From a virus: a stretch of DNA of 64,000 nt. The position numbers and the translations under genes are program-made. Below the pieces are notes generated by a model. It was not told the origin of the DNA. It made no database searches and worked only from the letters and a program-made list of their open reading frames with translations. Of the stretch, positions 1 through 9,423 are shown piece by piece; positions within the stretch are counted from its first letter, which is position 1, and each line of letters starts with the position of its first letter. The stretch spans positions 1 to 64,000 of IMG/VR virus record IMGVR_UViG_3300037116_000299. One strand, given 5' to 3'.

Positions 1-1098
1 TTAGTGATCACCTGGTTTGTAAGTTATCCTAGCCCCGTCGGCGCAGAGAGCTAAAAGACGCTTTCCGTCACGGGCCCAGATCATGTCAATCACTGGCGAG
101 CCGGCAGCTAATTCCGAGATGACACCACCTGAATTCAGATCAGAGATAGATATTCTTCCGGTTGACGGATGGTCATCGAGCATCCACCACCGGCCTGTAG
201 AAAAGGCACAGATCGGGCCCCCAACATGAGGTCGGCAAAGGTCTGCTTGCCCGACAGCTATCTCTTCAAGAGCCGGGGAAGAGTATATATATGCATCTAT
301 CGGACCATACCTATAAGCCTTATATTCCGCCGTACACAACACTAGGTGCCGGCTGTCGTAGCTCCACTTGATGTCTGTGATTCGTTGTGCGACTTCAAAT
401 TGAAATAGCTCCCGCAGGTCGGGGATGGAGAGCACCGCGATACGTTGGCCCGCTTCTTTGAGTGAGGCTACGGTCACCAGCAGCGAATCATTGCGATCTA
501 TATCGACAGGACCGAAACCATATAGCCCGTGCGAGCTATAGAGATCGTAAGGATAGTTGCACAGGTGAGAGATTTCAGACGCAAGCCTCACGCTAATGAT
601 TGGCTCACTCTCCAGTTCATCAGAGCTGAACAGTGCGTCCTGGCTATGATCAACGGCATCCAACTGATTTGCGTCCAGGTACTGGACGTTCCAAAGCTTC
701 AGTTGAGGGTCGTGATGTTGAGAGGTTGACGCAATATATCTACCGGACCGGGACCAACAAACATTCCAGAGGTCGTCCTGATGACGGCCGAACACTGTGA
801 GGAACTGCTTGCGTTGCAGGTCAAAGATTCGGAGGGCACGTTCGTGGTTGCCCGAGCCCGTAACAAGGAATCGCCCACCAGGCGACCACGCTGCACACTG
901 GGCTGATGTAGCCCATTCTGTGGTCTCACCGACGATGTATGAACTTCCATCATCGTCATAACATTCAAGCCGGTGTTCGTGAAACTTGTTGAGCGCTCGA
1001 CAGTATGTTCCGCTGGGAGATATCCATGCGGAATACAAAACGTCCGAACGGGGCGCCCGGTCTATCGTCCAAGGGCCATTGATCTCTGTTAGTGGCAT
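1..1098 (-). CDS. WD40-repeat-like beta-propeller protein
   Basis: No enzymatic motif is visible. The protein has WD40-style blades: a segment ending LRIFDLQ and one ending LKLWNV, each preceded by a short Gly/Ser-rich strand and a conserved His-Asp-type turn, so it is probably a beta-propeller protein-interaction scaffold. An upstream in-frame start exists at 1155, but the ATG at 1096-1098 has an AAAGGA ribosome site seven bases upstream and the protein then begins MPLTEINGPW, so I chose it. It reads complete to a TAA at the window edge (365 aa). It lies downstream of the restriction genes on the same strand but about 300 bp away, so membership of that operon is uncertain. The specific role is unknown. 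Confidence 0.6.
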   Translation of the reverse strand: MPLTEINGPWTIDRAPRSDVLYSAWISPSGTYCRALNKFHEHRLECYDDDGSSYIVGETTEWATSAQCAAWSPGGRFLVTGSGNHERALRIFDLQRKQFLTVFGRHQDDLWNVCWSRSGRYIASTSQHHDPQLKLWNVQYLDANQLDAVDHSQDALFSSDELESEPIISVRLASEISHLCNYPYDLYSSHGLYGFGPVDIDRNDSLLVTVASLKEAGQRIAVLSIPDLRELFQFEVAQRITDIKWSYDSRHLVLCTAEYKAYRYGPIDAYIYSSPALEEIAVGQADLCRPHVGGPICAFSTGRWWMLDDHPSTGRISISDLNSGGVISELAAGSPVIDMIWARDGKRLLALCADGARITYKPGDH

Positions 1099-1138
1099 GT
1101 GTTGGTCCTTTGAACAGCTGCGAAATCGAGTCAGGCCT

Positions 1139-1384
1139 TTAGGAGCGGATCTCAAGCTTCGTCGGCTCCATCGCCCGCCTCAGTTTCATCATCCGTTCGT
1201 TCTTGAACCTTCCGCTAATTCGATATCTAAACTTGGGATTTATGAGTTCGGGAGGGATGTCTTCGCGCTTGATAATCGCCAACTTGGGTTTAGTAGCTCC
1301 CGACAGGAAGTATGCGACACAAAGCACGACAGTATCAAGCCTCTCTCGCGCGGTCCGAGGATCGCTGGCGTGATTTGGACTCAC
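1139..1384 (-). CDS. Small hypothetical protein downstream of the restriction operon
   Basis: An 81-residue reading frame starting with GTG 17 bases after the end of the helicase gene on the same strand. It is rich in Lys, Arg and Glu toward the C terminus (KPKLAIIKREDIPPEL and similar) and has no membrane segment or Cys pairs. The ribosome site is poor (GGCGGC-like). Its position suggests it is the last gene of the restriction operon, but I do not recognise the family and it could be a chance frame. Confidence 0.4.
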   Translation of the reverse strand: MSPNHASDPRTARERLDTVVLCVAYFLSGATKPKLAIIKREDIPPELINPKFRYRISGRFKNERMMKLRRAMEPTKLEIRS

Positions 1385-1400
1385 GCCTAGCTCTGCCGCC

Positions 1401-3938
1401 TCACACTCTCCCTACCACGGTGTCGTAGAGCCCGTAATGTCTGAGATCCTTGTGGCTCTCGATGCCCGTATACCTCAGCGACGCATCCTCGTAGCGACGG
1501 AACGCGAACACCGCCTGATTCATCTGTTCGGTATTGAATACCTTGAGGCGCACGAGCAGATGGAAGTCCTTCACGGTCAGACCGGTGACGGCCAGGAACA
1601 AATCCGGCTCCAGCTTGGTGATCACGTCTTGTAGCGTGTTCTCGCGGAAATCGGTCAGGTACATAAACGCAGGGATGCGGGTCGCGAACTTGATCAGCTT
1701 TTCTTGTACGAGCTTGCGCTTGGACTTGTATTCCTTCTCTTCGTCTGTGAGCTGCTGCTTCTGTTTCTCGGTCAGTTCCTTGCCTTTGGCCTTGCCCTTG
1801 AGTTCCTTGACCTCCTCGCTCTTGTTGATGATGGTTTCGATGACATGATCTCCCAGCGCGCGCCAGCCCTCGATACGCTCTACGGCTGCCATCGCCTCGG
1901 GGTTATCAAGGATTCGGCGCAGCGTGTCGTTGTCCACGTTCACCAGCAGTGCGCTCTCCCATTTGCGCGCAAGCAGCGTAGCCGAGGTGCCTGCCATCGC
2001 GATGTCCAAAATACCGCCAGCATCGATTTGAGTCATGTTCGCGCCGTCGTAAGCCAGTACCGGCAGGAACGACACCAGGTCCTTGACGGCTTGTTCCGGA
2101 TTCGACTCGTTAGGCGAGAGTCCGATGCCGTATTCGCAGAGTTGCCTAAGCGCGCGCGTAGGTGCAAAGTCGAATACGAAGCACGCAGGTTTGAGGATTT
2201 CTTCCTCATTCGGATTGTCACCATTCGGGTTCATGATGGACCACGGAGACTGCACCCGAAAGGCTGCCTGGAAGTAGGTTTCAGGGCTCTTCAGATTGCG
2301 CAGCATGAGGATCGAGGACCATTGCGACACGGTCACGCCGGTGGTGAGTTTGCCGCATGACAGTGTGATGGTTTTGGTCGTGAACCCGCTCCCAATGGCT
2401 TTGCGTACCGGAGGCAGCGCCTCCAGGCCGATACCCGCCGACGCGCCAGCCGCCACGACAACCTGGTACTCATGCCAGAAGATGTTGTGCTTCTCAGCCA
2501 GCAGTTTCGCCATAGCGTGACATGCAGCGACGTTTGGCAGAAACCAGAACGAGTGCTGTAGGTACGGCAGAAGCCGCACATCCGAGTAAGGGAACGGCGG
2601 CGAGCCCGTCTTGAGGCCATCCACAATCTTCGGTGCGTACTGGCCTCGGATGATGTCCAGCCACTTTTGTACGTCGCTTTTGTGCTCGAACTGCGCGGCC
2701 TTTCCTGTGCCTGTACCCGCAAAGAACTCGTTGAGGTCGAACTCGTCGAACTCCCCACCGCTCGCTACCGTTAGCAGTTCGTCCGGCATCTGGTAGGTAA
2801 GCAGACGCATCTGCGGCAGAGCACCATAAGAGTTCCACTTGCCGGGACTCCTAACGGCGAATTCTTCCTTGGCGCGCTGTTCGTCGGTGTAAGTCCAGTT
2901 GAAGATTTGTTCTTCAATGAACTCGCCTGTTGCCAGCGCCTTGAACGGTGTTCCAGACAGGTAGAGATAGGCTTTCGTCGTGATGGGAAGGAACTCGGTT
3001 TCCTTCTCCGAAAGCACGCCGAGGTCTTCGTTCACATCTTCCAGCGCGGGGGCGTACTCGAGCTTAGACTCTTTCTTCGCAACGGCCTCTTCCTCGCCCT
3101 CAAACAGTTCCTTGGCGGTCTCCCGCCAGGCTCCGAAGTGGTATTCGTCAAACACAACGAGGTCCCAATTTACGGCGTGCAGCCATTCGTTTCTCGCTTT
3201 GATATTTCCCACCGCATCGCGACCCAGGAGGTCCTGAAAGGAACCGAAATAGACAACCGGCTTCTTGTCGTCGATTTTGGTGGGGTCGCTGTTGGAACTA
3301 CGGGAGAGATAATGCCACCCGTCAAAATCGGCATGGGATTCGAGATCGGTCTGCCATGCGTCTTCTACCGCAGGTTTGAAGGTCAGCACCAGCACACGCG
3401 TGACGCCAAGCTTCTTCGCTAGCTGGTAGGCCGTGAACGTCTTGCCGAAGCGCATCTTCGCGTTCCACAGGAAGCGCGGGACCGCATGCTGATCCTCAGA
3501 CCAGATCGAGTGAAAATAGTCGAATGTCTTGTCGACCGCCTCGGCCTGTTCACGACGCATCCGAAATGTCTGGTCGTGCGTGCCGGTGAAGTGTTGTCCC
3601 GTGCGCAGCTCGGTGAGCACGGTCTTCACATCCTTGACCGTGCAGCGCACCCATTCCAGTTCGGCGTTCTCGAACTTCTTCCTGATGAGCGCCGCGCGAA
3701 CCTCGTGGTCGCTGAAGATGGTTCCGTCGTCGCGCTCAGCGGGTTCGTCCACTTCGACGGTGAAGTTCTTGATGGCGGCGGTCTTGAGCTGCTCGGCGAC
3801 GCGCTGTTTCACATTGCGCGTTGTCTGCCCAACCTTGAGAAGACCCTTGTGCGCATTATCGTCGATCGAATAGGCGTAGATACGCGGCCAAGCATTCGGC
3901 TTGGGCGCAAGGATTTCCTCGATGGTTGGCTTACTCAT
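1401..3938 (-). CDS. GIY-YIG nuclease / SF2 helicase restriction subunit
   Basis: Likely the DNA-translocating and cleaving subunit of the restriction-modification operon. Residues about 20-60 form a GIY-YIG (T5orf172-like) domain, with IYAYS and LKVGQTTRN matching the two sheet motifs. A superfamily 2 helicase follows: P-loop NAKMRFGKT near residue 163, DEYH box (VVFDEYHFGAW) near 264, motif III LYLSGTPFKAL, then a RecA2 half with TGVTV and an Arg-finger-like segment (AAFRVQSPW). The C-terminal third is Lys/Glu-rich. ATG at 3938 is preferred over a GTG at 3944; the gene overlaps the end of the upstream methylase by 8 bp, implying translational coupling. About 845 aa, intact. Restriction by this exact subunit order is inferred. 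Confidence 0.8.
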   Translation of the reverse strand: MSKPTIEEILAPKPNAWPRIYAYSIDDNAHKGLLKVGQTTRNVKQRVAEQLKTAAIKNFTVEVDEPAERDDGTIFSDHEVRAALIRKKFENAELEWVRCTVKDVKTVLTELRTGQHFTGTHDQTFRMRREQAEAVDKTFDYFHSIWSEDQHAVPRFLWNAKMRFGKTFTAYQLAKKLGVTRVLVLTFKPAVEDAWQTDLESHADFDGWHYLSRSSNSDPTKIDDKKPVVYFGSFQDLLGRDAVGNIKARNEWLHAVNWDLVVFDEYHFGAWRETAKELFEGEEEAVAKKESKLEYAPALEDVNEDLGVLSEKETEFLPITTKAYLYLSGTPFKALATGEFIEEQIFNWTYTDEQRAKEEFAVRSPGKWNSYGALPQMRLLTYQMPDELLTVASGGEFDEFDLNEFFAGTGTGKAAQFEHKSDVQKWLDIIRGQYAPKIVDGLKTGSPPFPYSDVRLLPYLQHSFWFLPNVAACHAMAKLLAEKHNIFWHEYQVVVAAGASAGIGLEALPPVRKAIGSGFTTKTITLSCGKLTTGVTVSQWSSILMLRNLKSPETYFQAAFRVQSPWSIMNPNGDNPNEEEILKPACFVFDFAPTRALRQLCEYGIGLSPNESNPEQAVKDLVSFLPVLAYDGANMTQIDAGGILDIAMAGTSATLLARKWESALLVNVDNDTLRRILDNPEAMAAVERIEGWRALGDHVIETIINKSEEVKELKGKAKGKELTEKQKQQLTDEEKEYKSKRKLVQEKLIKFATRIPAFMYLTDFRENTLQDVITKLEPDLFLAVTGLTVKDFHLLVRLKVFNTEQMNQAVFAFRRYEDASLRYTGIESHKDLRHYGLYDTVVGRV

Positions 3939-5610
3939 CGTCACCGATAACCGCCGAGTCGTGCGCGTTGCCAGTGAGATCCATCGGGCGAATCATCCAC
4001 TCAACAAACGCGATCTCTTTATCAGTTAGGCCATACTTCGCATAAAGCCTCTGATCAGTCCACTCCTTAGAGAAATTCTGTATAGGAACAAAGGTATAAA
4101 CCTTCTTTGTTGCGTCTTGAGCGGGCTTGTGCAACATCACCAAGAAGCGCGTCAGCTTGCACGAGATATAAGAGCAAACATTCTTGGCTTCACTCTCCGA
4201 CTTGAACGGGCCGATACAGAGGTAGGTTTCCGTTGAGACCGATCCAGGTTCGCCAACAAAAGGCCGACCGAGAACTGCCTTTGGCGGTGCATCTCGGCTT
4301 GCCCCGCCACCGCCTCGGTCGCCATATGCCCTCCCAATGAATACTTTCCATCCTTCAATCAAGTTGCCTTCGTCAGTCACATCGCTCCTTGAGACCCAGC
4401 CCTTGCCGCTTTGCTTGAACCCTGGGCCGCCGTTCCAGTAGGCGACGACATCGTTCTTCTGTCTGTTCGAACGAACTTTGAAGTTCGAGCGTATGCCAAA
4501 GGGCCTACTGGCTCTCACTAGATTCGTGAATCGTGACTTCTCCGGTATTAGAACGGAAGCGGCCTCCCCGCCTTCCACGGCAACAATCTTCTTCAAGATC
4601 GGCACTGCCTCGTTGTAGCGGATGAACACATCCGAGCCTTCCTCCAGCAAAGGTCGCGTGGCGCTCGATAGCACCGTACCTTCGTAATGCGTGACAACCT
4701 CGCAATCACCCGGCTCCTCGCGATTCCAGAGGAAGTAAAGAATGCCGCCCTGAATAGCCACGCCGGGAAAGGCTTCGCCGACCAGCAGGTAGTCATGAAT
4801 GGCGCGGGTGCGGCTGTCGGTCAGCATGCTTTCGCGAAACTCATCCAAACCTTTTCCGCCCGCAAACCATCGTGCGGGGATGACCAGCGACAGATAGCGC
4901 GGTTCGAGCTTCTTTGCCTGTTCCACAAAGAGGTGATAAATCGGTGCGGCACTAGCACCTTGCCCACCGTCGGCAAGTTGGTACGGCGGGTTCCCAACAA
5001 TCACGTCAAACTGCATGTTGCCTCCAAACAACTCGGCAATCCGAGCCTTGATGTCGTCCGTGTGGATGAACGCATAAGCGTGGGTCTCTATTCCCTCGCC
5101 GCGGTCCAGGACATCCTTGCTGGCACCGCAAAAGCTGCACCTGCCGTTAGCCCAGGAATGCTCGGTACGCTCGAACCAGATATTACCCTCATCGCTGTCA
5201 AAGCTCTTGGCGATGGAATGCTCCCCGGTCGCGTGCTTTGAGCAATAGAGGCTGCGCCGCGCGAGCAGGCTGGTGAGTCGGGTGGTGCCAACGCCGAACA
5301 CCTGCCGCGTCAGGATATGATCGACGCGGCTCTGGAGATCAGGTATCTCCGCTTCCAAACCCCTCGTGAGACGGCTGGTGATTTCGCGAAGGAATACGCC
5401 CGATTTTGTGCACGGGTCAAGAAACCGGATTGAACTATCCGCCCAGATGTCCGCCCCGCCATTGTTTGCTGCCCAAGTCTCGGCCAGTGTATCGAGCATC
5501 AGGTTTGCAAACTCAGGCGGTGTGAACACCTCGTCGTTGGATAGATTAGCTATGCAGGTCAGAACATCCGGGTTGCGCCCGCGAAGCGTAAAGCTCGCCT
5601 GATCGTTCAT
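3931..5610 (-). CDS. Eco57I-type N6-adenine DNA methylase
   Basis: A SAM-dependent DNA methyltransferase predicted to protect host DNA. Near residues 28-40 it has the EVFTPPEFANLM opening typical of class gamma N6-adenine methylases, then motif I (FLDPCTKSGVFL, residues 63-74) and the catalytic motif IV GNPPY near residue 207. A Cys-rich insertion (CSKHATGEHS then CSFCGASK) may bind zinc. The C-terminal half, with its FTNLVRASRPFG and FIGRAYGDRGG segments, is probably target recognition. It overlaps the short methylase-like gene upstream by 4 bp (ATGA) and the helicase gene downstream by 8 bp, so the three are one operon. 559 aa, no frameshift seen. Confidence 0.85.
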   Translation of the reverse strand: MNDQASFTLRGRNPDVLTCIANLSNDEVFTPPEFANLMLDTLAETWAANNGGADIWADSSIRFLDPCTKSGVFLREITSRLTRGLEAEIPDLQSRVDHILTRQVFGVGTTRLTSLLARRSLYCSKHATGEHSIAKSFDSDEGNIWFERTEHSWANGRCSFCGASKDVLDRGEGIETHAYAFIHTDDIKARIAELFGGNMQFDVIVGNPPYQLADGGQGASAAPIYHLFVEQAKKLEPRYLSLVIPARWFAGGKGLDEFRESMLTDSRTRAIHDYLLVGEAFPGVAIQGGILYFLWNREEPGDCEVVTHYEGTVLSSATRPLLEEGSDVFIRYNEAVPILKKIVAVEGGEAASVLIPEKSRFTNLVRASRPFGIRSNFKVRSNRQKNDVVAYWNGGPGFKQSGKGWVSRSDVTDEGNLIEGWKVFIGRAYGDRGGGGASRDAPPKAVLGRPFVGEPGSVSTETYLCIGPFKSESEAKNVCSYISCKLTRFLVMLHKPAQDATKKVYTFVPIQNFSKEWTDQRLYAKYGLTDKEIAFVEWMIRPMDLTGNAHDSAVIGDDE

Positions 5611-6263
5611 ATGGGCTCCGCCAAGCCAATCTCCATCGGCAAACAGGCAAGCTCCCGCACACTCGTAGGCGGATATGCCTTGATCGGCGTGAAGATCTCA
5701 TGCTTGCCAAGATGGGCGAAGAGTGACCCTTCCTGACTGTAGGATGACATTTGCGTTAGATCGTCAAAGCGGAAGTCTCGCCGCTGGAACTTGCCCTTGC
5801 CGAGGTAGCCCCATTCGGCAAAGGTGATGGGCTGGCCGTCATGCATGCGCATCGTCAGCGCATCACCATGCACAAGATTCTCCGACAAGACATAGAAAGC
5901 GGCTCGATAGACATCATCGGACTCATCCACATTCAGGTAGTCAGCGAGAACCTCAAGCATCTTCGCGCGGCACTCAGCGATATTATCTGCCAGGATCTCA
6001 ATTCCGTAGGCGCACATCACCGCCAATAAGGCGTAATGCCGCCGCTCAAAGTCGGACTTGCCGAACTTGGCTTCGACGGCGGCCAGCTTGCGCTGGAGTA
6101 CAGGGACAAGGAAGTTTCCACTTCCGAAGGCAGGCTCCAGAAAACGAGAGTCGATGCGCTCGGTCTCGCCCTTCACCAGGTCTAGCATGTTCTCGACCAG
6201 CCACCGAGGCGTAAACACCTCCCCGTGATCGGCAACGCGCCTCTTGGATTTGATCAGACTCAT
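5607..6263 (-). CDS. Short N6-methylase-like partner lacking the NPPY motif
   Basis: 218 aa starting MSLIKSKRRVADHGEVFTP. It carries the N-terminal FTP element and SAM motif I (FLEPAFGSGNFLVPVL) of N6-adenine methylases, followed by an Asp-bearing YGIEILADNIAECR motif II, but the protein ends without any [DNS]PP[YFW] catalytic motif. It therefore probably binds SAM but needs the adjacent Eco57I-type subunit for catalysis, or acts as a specificity or regulatory subunit. The frame is open upstream to 6437, but that extension is Pro/Arg-rich and unlike a methylase start; the ribosome site at 6263 is weak, so the start is not certain. First gene of the operon, coupled to the next by ATGA. Confidence 0.7.
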   Translation of the reverse strand: MSLIKSKRRVADHGEVFTPRWLVENMLDLVKGETERIDSRFLEPAFGSGNFLVPVLQRKLAAVEAKFGKSDFERRHYALLAVMCAYGIEILADNIAECRAKMLEVLADYLNVDESDDVYRAAFYVLSENLVHGDALTMRMHDGQPITFAEWGYLGKGKFQRRDFRFDDLTQMSSYSQEGSLFAHLGKHEIFTPIKAYPPTSVRELACLPMEIGLAEPI

Positions 6264-6611
6264 AGGTTGTGGCTTGCTATCTCGACCAGCAGCTTGTGGC
6301 GGACTGCGACGATCTCCTTGGCAGACCACATCTTGCATATACATCATAGGATAGCCGACGCCCCGCCCGAGTGCGCGTGCGAGTGGGTACGTGGCAGTCG
6401 TCGAAGGTGAGCATGACGCGGGGCATGATGACAGCATCGGGTTTCTGATTGGGCGCAGGTGGCGGCGAGACCTTACACGCGCAGCAGATTTGACCTGACA
6501 ACCTCATCCGTGTCGTGGATGCTCGCTCCCCGCCCATAGGCGAATAATAGGCGAAATCGTTGTGGATTTTGAAGATTGTCAGTTTGGCGCAACATCGTTT
6601 GCGATGAGAGC
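6264..6611. promoter_or_regulatory. Divergent intergenic region with tandem TAGGCGAA-type motifs
   Basis: About 350 bases between the divergent restriction operon and a plus-strand membrane-protein gene. It holds TAGGCGAATA at 6537-6546 followed one base later by TAGGCGAAAT at 6548-6557, an 11-bp tandem. The same ten bases recur upstream of the next two plus-strand transcription units. Probably promoters for both directions lie here, but I cannot assign -35/-10 boxes with confidence. Confidence 0.4.
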
Positions 6612-7475
6612 ATGGCGGGCATGGACAGACTTTCGTTTCTCGGGTTCTATCGCCGTGTGTTTCGGGATGCGTGGGAAGCGGCAAAGATATGGGTTCGAGA
6701 CAACGTATTCGTGGCGGGCGTCATGGCCACTGTGCCCGCCATCGCGATCTATCTCGCAGATCATAGCCACGCGATCGACTGGCCAGTCATGAGGCTAACG
6801 CTGTGCATGTATGCCGGATTGTTGATTCTGTACTATGCCTTTCATCTCATTAGGGCACCCTGGCTCCTCCACCGCAGTAAAGAAGAGCAATTGATCGCCG
6901 CTGACGACGAGCGGGATAGTTATGCCGCGAAGCTGAGAGAGATTGAGGATGACAAGCCGGAGATTGTCCAAGCGGGAGCAGTTGTCGAGCCTATAGGTTT
7001 CGGAATTCAGGGGTCTATGACGCCGTATTTTACCGCCGAGTTCGTAAAAATGAGGTTCGTCAATAAACCTAAAGGGAATTCGGAACGTGCCATAGCACGC
7101 GCAGTTAGAGCCAAAATCAAGTTCATTGATTCTGATTCGAAGGCACTCTTGCTGGAAATCGATGGTAGATGGGACAGCACCGATCAGCCATCCACGAGGC
7201 AATATGGCACGACTCGGAATGACCTCCTCCCGATGAATTTCGGAATCGAAGAAGCACAACAAATCGACATCGCCTTTTGGGATGCGGGGATACGCAAGTT
7301 TGTTGGGTTCAACAATGACAGCTATAACTTTGCACTGTATGGGTACAAGAAGCCGGGGTATGAGTTATCGGCAGGGCCGATAACCGCTGAGATACGACTG
7401 GTTGGAATCGGGGTGAACAAAACGTTCTCTATGACGTTTGGCACCGACCTCCAGGGCAGAGTAGTGCTCCTTTGA
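6612..7475 (+). CDS. Two-helix membrane protein with cytoplasmic beta domain
   Basis: A 287-residue protein of unknown function. Residues about 32-52 (FVAGVMATVPAIAIYLA) and 62-82 (LTLCMYAGLLILYYAFHLI) are clear membrane helices, followed by a charged linker (RSKEEQLIAADDERDS) and a roughly 160-residue, strand-rich soluble domain with aromatic turns (FVGFNNDSYNFALYGYKK). The frame opens at 6576, but ATG 6612 has GATGAGAG just upstream. It is transcribed divergently from the restriction operon and is followed by a membrane/MBL gene pair, so a defence-island role is possible but only inferred from position. Confidence 0.6.
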   Translation: MAGMDRLSFLGFYRRVFRDAWEAAKIWVRDNVFVAGVMATVPAIAIYLADHSHAIDWPVMRLTLCMYAGLLILYYAFHLIRAPWLLHRSKEEQLIAADDERDSYAAKLREIEDDKPEIVQAGAVVEPIGFGIQGSMTPYFTAEFVKMRFVNKPKGNSERAIARAVRAKIKFIDSDSKALLLEIDGRWDSTDQPSTRQYGTTRNDLLPMNFGIEEAQQIDIAFWDAGIRKFVGFNNDSYNFALYGYKKPGYELSAGPITAEIRLVGIGVNKTFSMTFGTDLQGRVVLL

Positions 7476-7900
7476 AGCAGTTGTTTCACGCCAGTCACCG
7501 ATCCATGAACCATTAACCATCCCCAGTCCCGGCGGATCAGGTGACCGAAGAAGGACAGGATAGGCGACATCCTTGACGGCCTAGAAGCCTCGGTCGCCTG
7601 GACCTGACCTTGGATGATCCGATCTGATAGCCGGTCCTCTGGCTAAATCACTTCGTTCCAACGGTGCCAGTACAGCAACAGACTGTGCCACCAACGCATC
7701 GCATTCTCTCCTATTGGGCGTGCCAGCACCGCCCTGTAACGAGTCACCTCCGTGGACTCGGTGACATTCATCACGCAACTCAATTCCTGAGACCGCGCCT
7801 TACCCCGCTACCCAGCCGGAGGCGTACAATAGGCGAATACCAAAACAATTGCCGTCCACGGATGCCGGGGCCGGTTTCCAAGATGTGAAGGGAGGCGGTT
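7476..7900. other. Non-coding gap with one TAGGCGAATA motif
   Basis: 425 bases with no reading frame that looks protein-like on either strand. The only recognisable element is one more TAGGCGAATA at 7830-7839, about 70 bp before the next gene, in a locally A/T-rich stretch that could hold its promoter. A GGGAGG ribosome site lies at 7890-7895. Confidence 0.45.
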
Positions 7901-8578
7901 TTGAAGGAACTGCCGTTCGATCCTTACGACTTCTTCGGCTACATCGCGTCCGGCCTCGTGCTAGTCGTAGTGGCACAACTGACCCTTGGGTTCCCGAGGG
8001 TCTTCGGTGCCGACCTCAAGCCCTTCGACATCGCAGTCACGGTGTTGGCGGTCTACATTGCCGGGCAGATCGTGGCCGGTCCAGCAAAGGCGATCTTCGA
8101 AGACTTCTTCGTACACAAGGTACTTGGCAGTCCCACAAAGAACCTTCTTCGCCCTAAGCCTCATCCCATGCTGAGGGTCATCTTCCCCGGCTTCTACAAG
8201 CCGCTCCCACCTGTCACCTGCGCAAGAATTGCCGCGAAGGCTGCCGTGGTGGCCGCCGGAGCTGAGAACGCAGAGGGCATCTTCCTAACGATCAGGTACG
8301 CCCCCGAGGTCCTCGCAAGTGCTTCCCTGATCGCCAAGATTGACACCTTCCGAGACATGTACGGTTTCAATCGCAACGTCTCGTTTAGCCTCTTGCTCGC
8401 GTCCCTCTGCCTTGCCATTGCCGGTCATGGCCAGGGCCGGGCTGAGCTTAGTCACTACGCTATCGCGGCGTTCATCTGCGGGGCACTTCTTTTCTATCGC
8501 TACCTCAAGTTCTTTCGCCAGTATTCGTATGAACTCTTCAACGTATACGCCTGCATGGGCGAGAAAGGCACGACCTGA
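7901..8578 (+). CDS. Polytopic membrane protein paired with MBL hydrolase
   Basis: 225 aa. It starts with TTG behind a strong GGGAGG site. The N terminus (ELPFDPYDFFGYIASGL) leads into two membrane helices (residues about 13-32 and 42-62), then a soluble stretch and two further hydrophobic helices near the C terminus (FSLLLASLCLAIAG; YAIAAFICGALLFYRYL), so about four helices. Its TGA overlaps the ATG of the downstream metallo-beta-lactamase by one base, which strongly suggests the two act as one unit, for example with the membrane protein anchoring or responding to the nuclease-like partner. Family not recognised. Confidence 0.65.
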   Translation: MKELPFDPYDFFGYIASGLVLVVVAQLTLGFPRVFGADLKPFDIAVTVLAVYIAGQIVAGPAKAIFEDFFVHKVLGSPTKNLLRPKPHPMLRVIFPGFYKPLPPVTCARIAAKAAVVAAGAENAEGIFLTIRYAPEVLASASLIAKIDTFRDMYGFNRNVSFSLLLASLCLAIAGHGQGRAELSHYAIAAFICGALLFYRYLKFFRQYSYELFNVYACMGEKGTT

Positions 8579-9399
8579 TGTTCACGTTTACGTTGTTCGA
8601 TGTCGGCCATGGATTCTGCGCATACGCCACTACGCCTAAAGGGGCGAACATTCTGTTCGACTGTGGCTACGATGTTGATCTGAAGTTCTATCCATCCCGG
8701 TACTTCGCTGATCGTCGCATCACACAGATAGATCGTCTCTTTCTGAGCCACTTCGATCAGGACCACGTGTGCGACCTCCCTGATCTTCGAAAAGTGGTGA
8801 CCTTTGGGTCTATTCATCGCAACTCTTCTGTCCCAGTAGATGTCATTAGGCGTGAGAAACAGCAGGGAGGCATCGTCACGACTGCAATGGCAAGTGCCCT
8901 TGATATGCACCAGAACTGGACAGGCCAGGTGACGATGGAACCCGACTGGGGAGGGGTGACGATTAGTACCTTTTTCAACCTGTATCCCAGCTTCACGGAC
9001 ATGAACAATTTGAGCGTGGTCACCTTTCTGGAGTACGGCGGAACTGGAATCGTCATCCCCGGAGACCTTGAAGGGGAAGGTTGGTTGGAGCTTCTAAAGA
9101 ATCCGGAATTTCGTCTGTGTCTGGCTCGAACGGAAATCTTTATCGCATCGCACCACGGCAGAAACGCCGGCTATTGCGAAGAGGTTTTCAACTATTGCAA
9201 CCCGGCGATCATCATCCTGTCCGACAAGGGTATCGTTCATGGCAGTCAAGAACACGACTACACGAAACATGCGATCGGCATCCCCTGGGACGGCGGTTCA
9301 CAGACGAGGCGAGTGCTGACAACCCGGAGCGATGGTCACATTCGCATCACAAAGGAAGCGGGGAAAGGATTCTTCATCAACTCCAACGTGACACTGTAA
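8578..9399 (+). CDS. ComEC-like metallo-beta-lactamase hydrolase
   Basis: A 273-residue, soluble MBL-fold protein. Metal-binding motifs are in the expected order: FDVGHG at residues 7-12, SHFDQDH at 57-63 (first His of HxHxDH replaced, as in ComEC/Rec2 beta-lactamase domains), IPGDLEG near 159-165 and ASHHGRN near 189-195, followed by IIILSDKG. Relatives include ComEC DNA-uptake nuclease domains and stand-alone hydrolases linked to defence islands; substrate is probably a nucleic acid or nucleotide, which is inference. It is translationally coupled to the upstream membrane protein and sits 2.3 kb from the restriction operon. Confidence 0.75.
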   Translation: MFTFTLFDVGHGFCAYATTPKGANILFDCGYDVDLKFYPSRYFADRRITQIDRLFLSHFDQDHVCDLPDLRKVVTFGSIHRNSSVPVDVIRREKQQGGIVTTAMASALDMHQNWTGQVTMEPDWGGVTISTFFNLYPSFTDMNNLSVVTFLEYGGTGIVIPGDLEGEGWLELLKNPEFRLCLARTEIFIASHHGRNAGYCEEVFNYCNPAIIILSDKGIVHGSQEHDYTKHAIGIPWDGGSQTRRVLTTRSDGHIRITKEAGKGFFINSNVTL

Positions 9400-9423
9400 C
9401 CAGCTTTCTGTACTGCTCATCAG

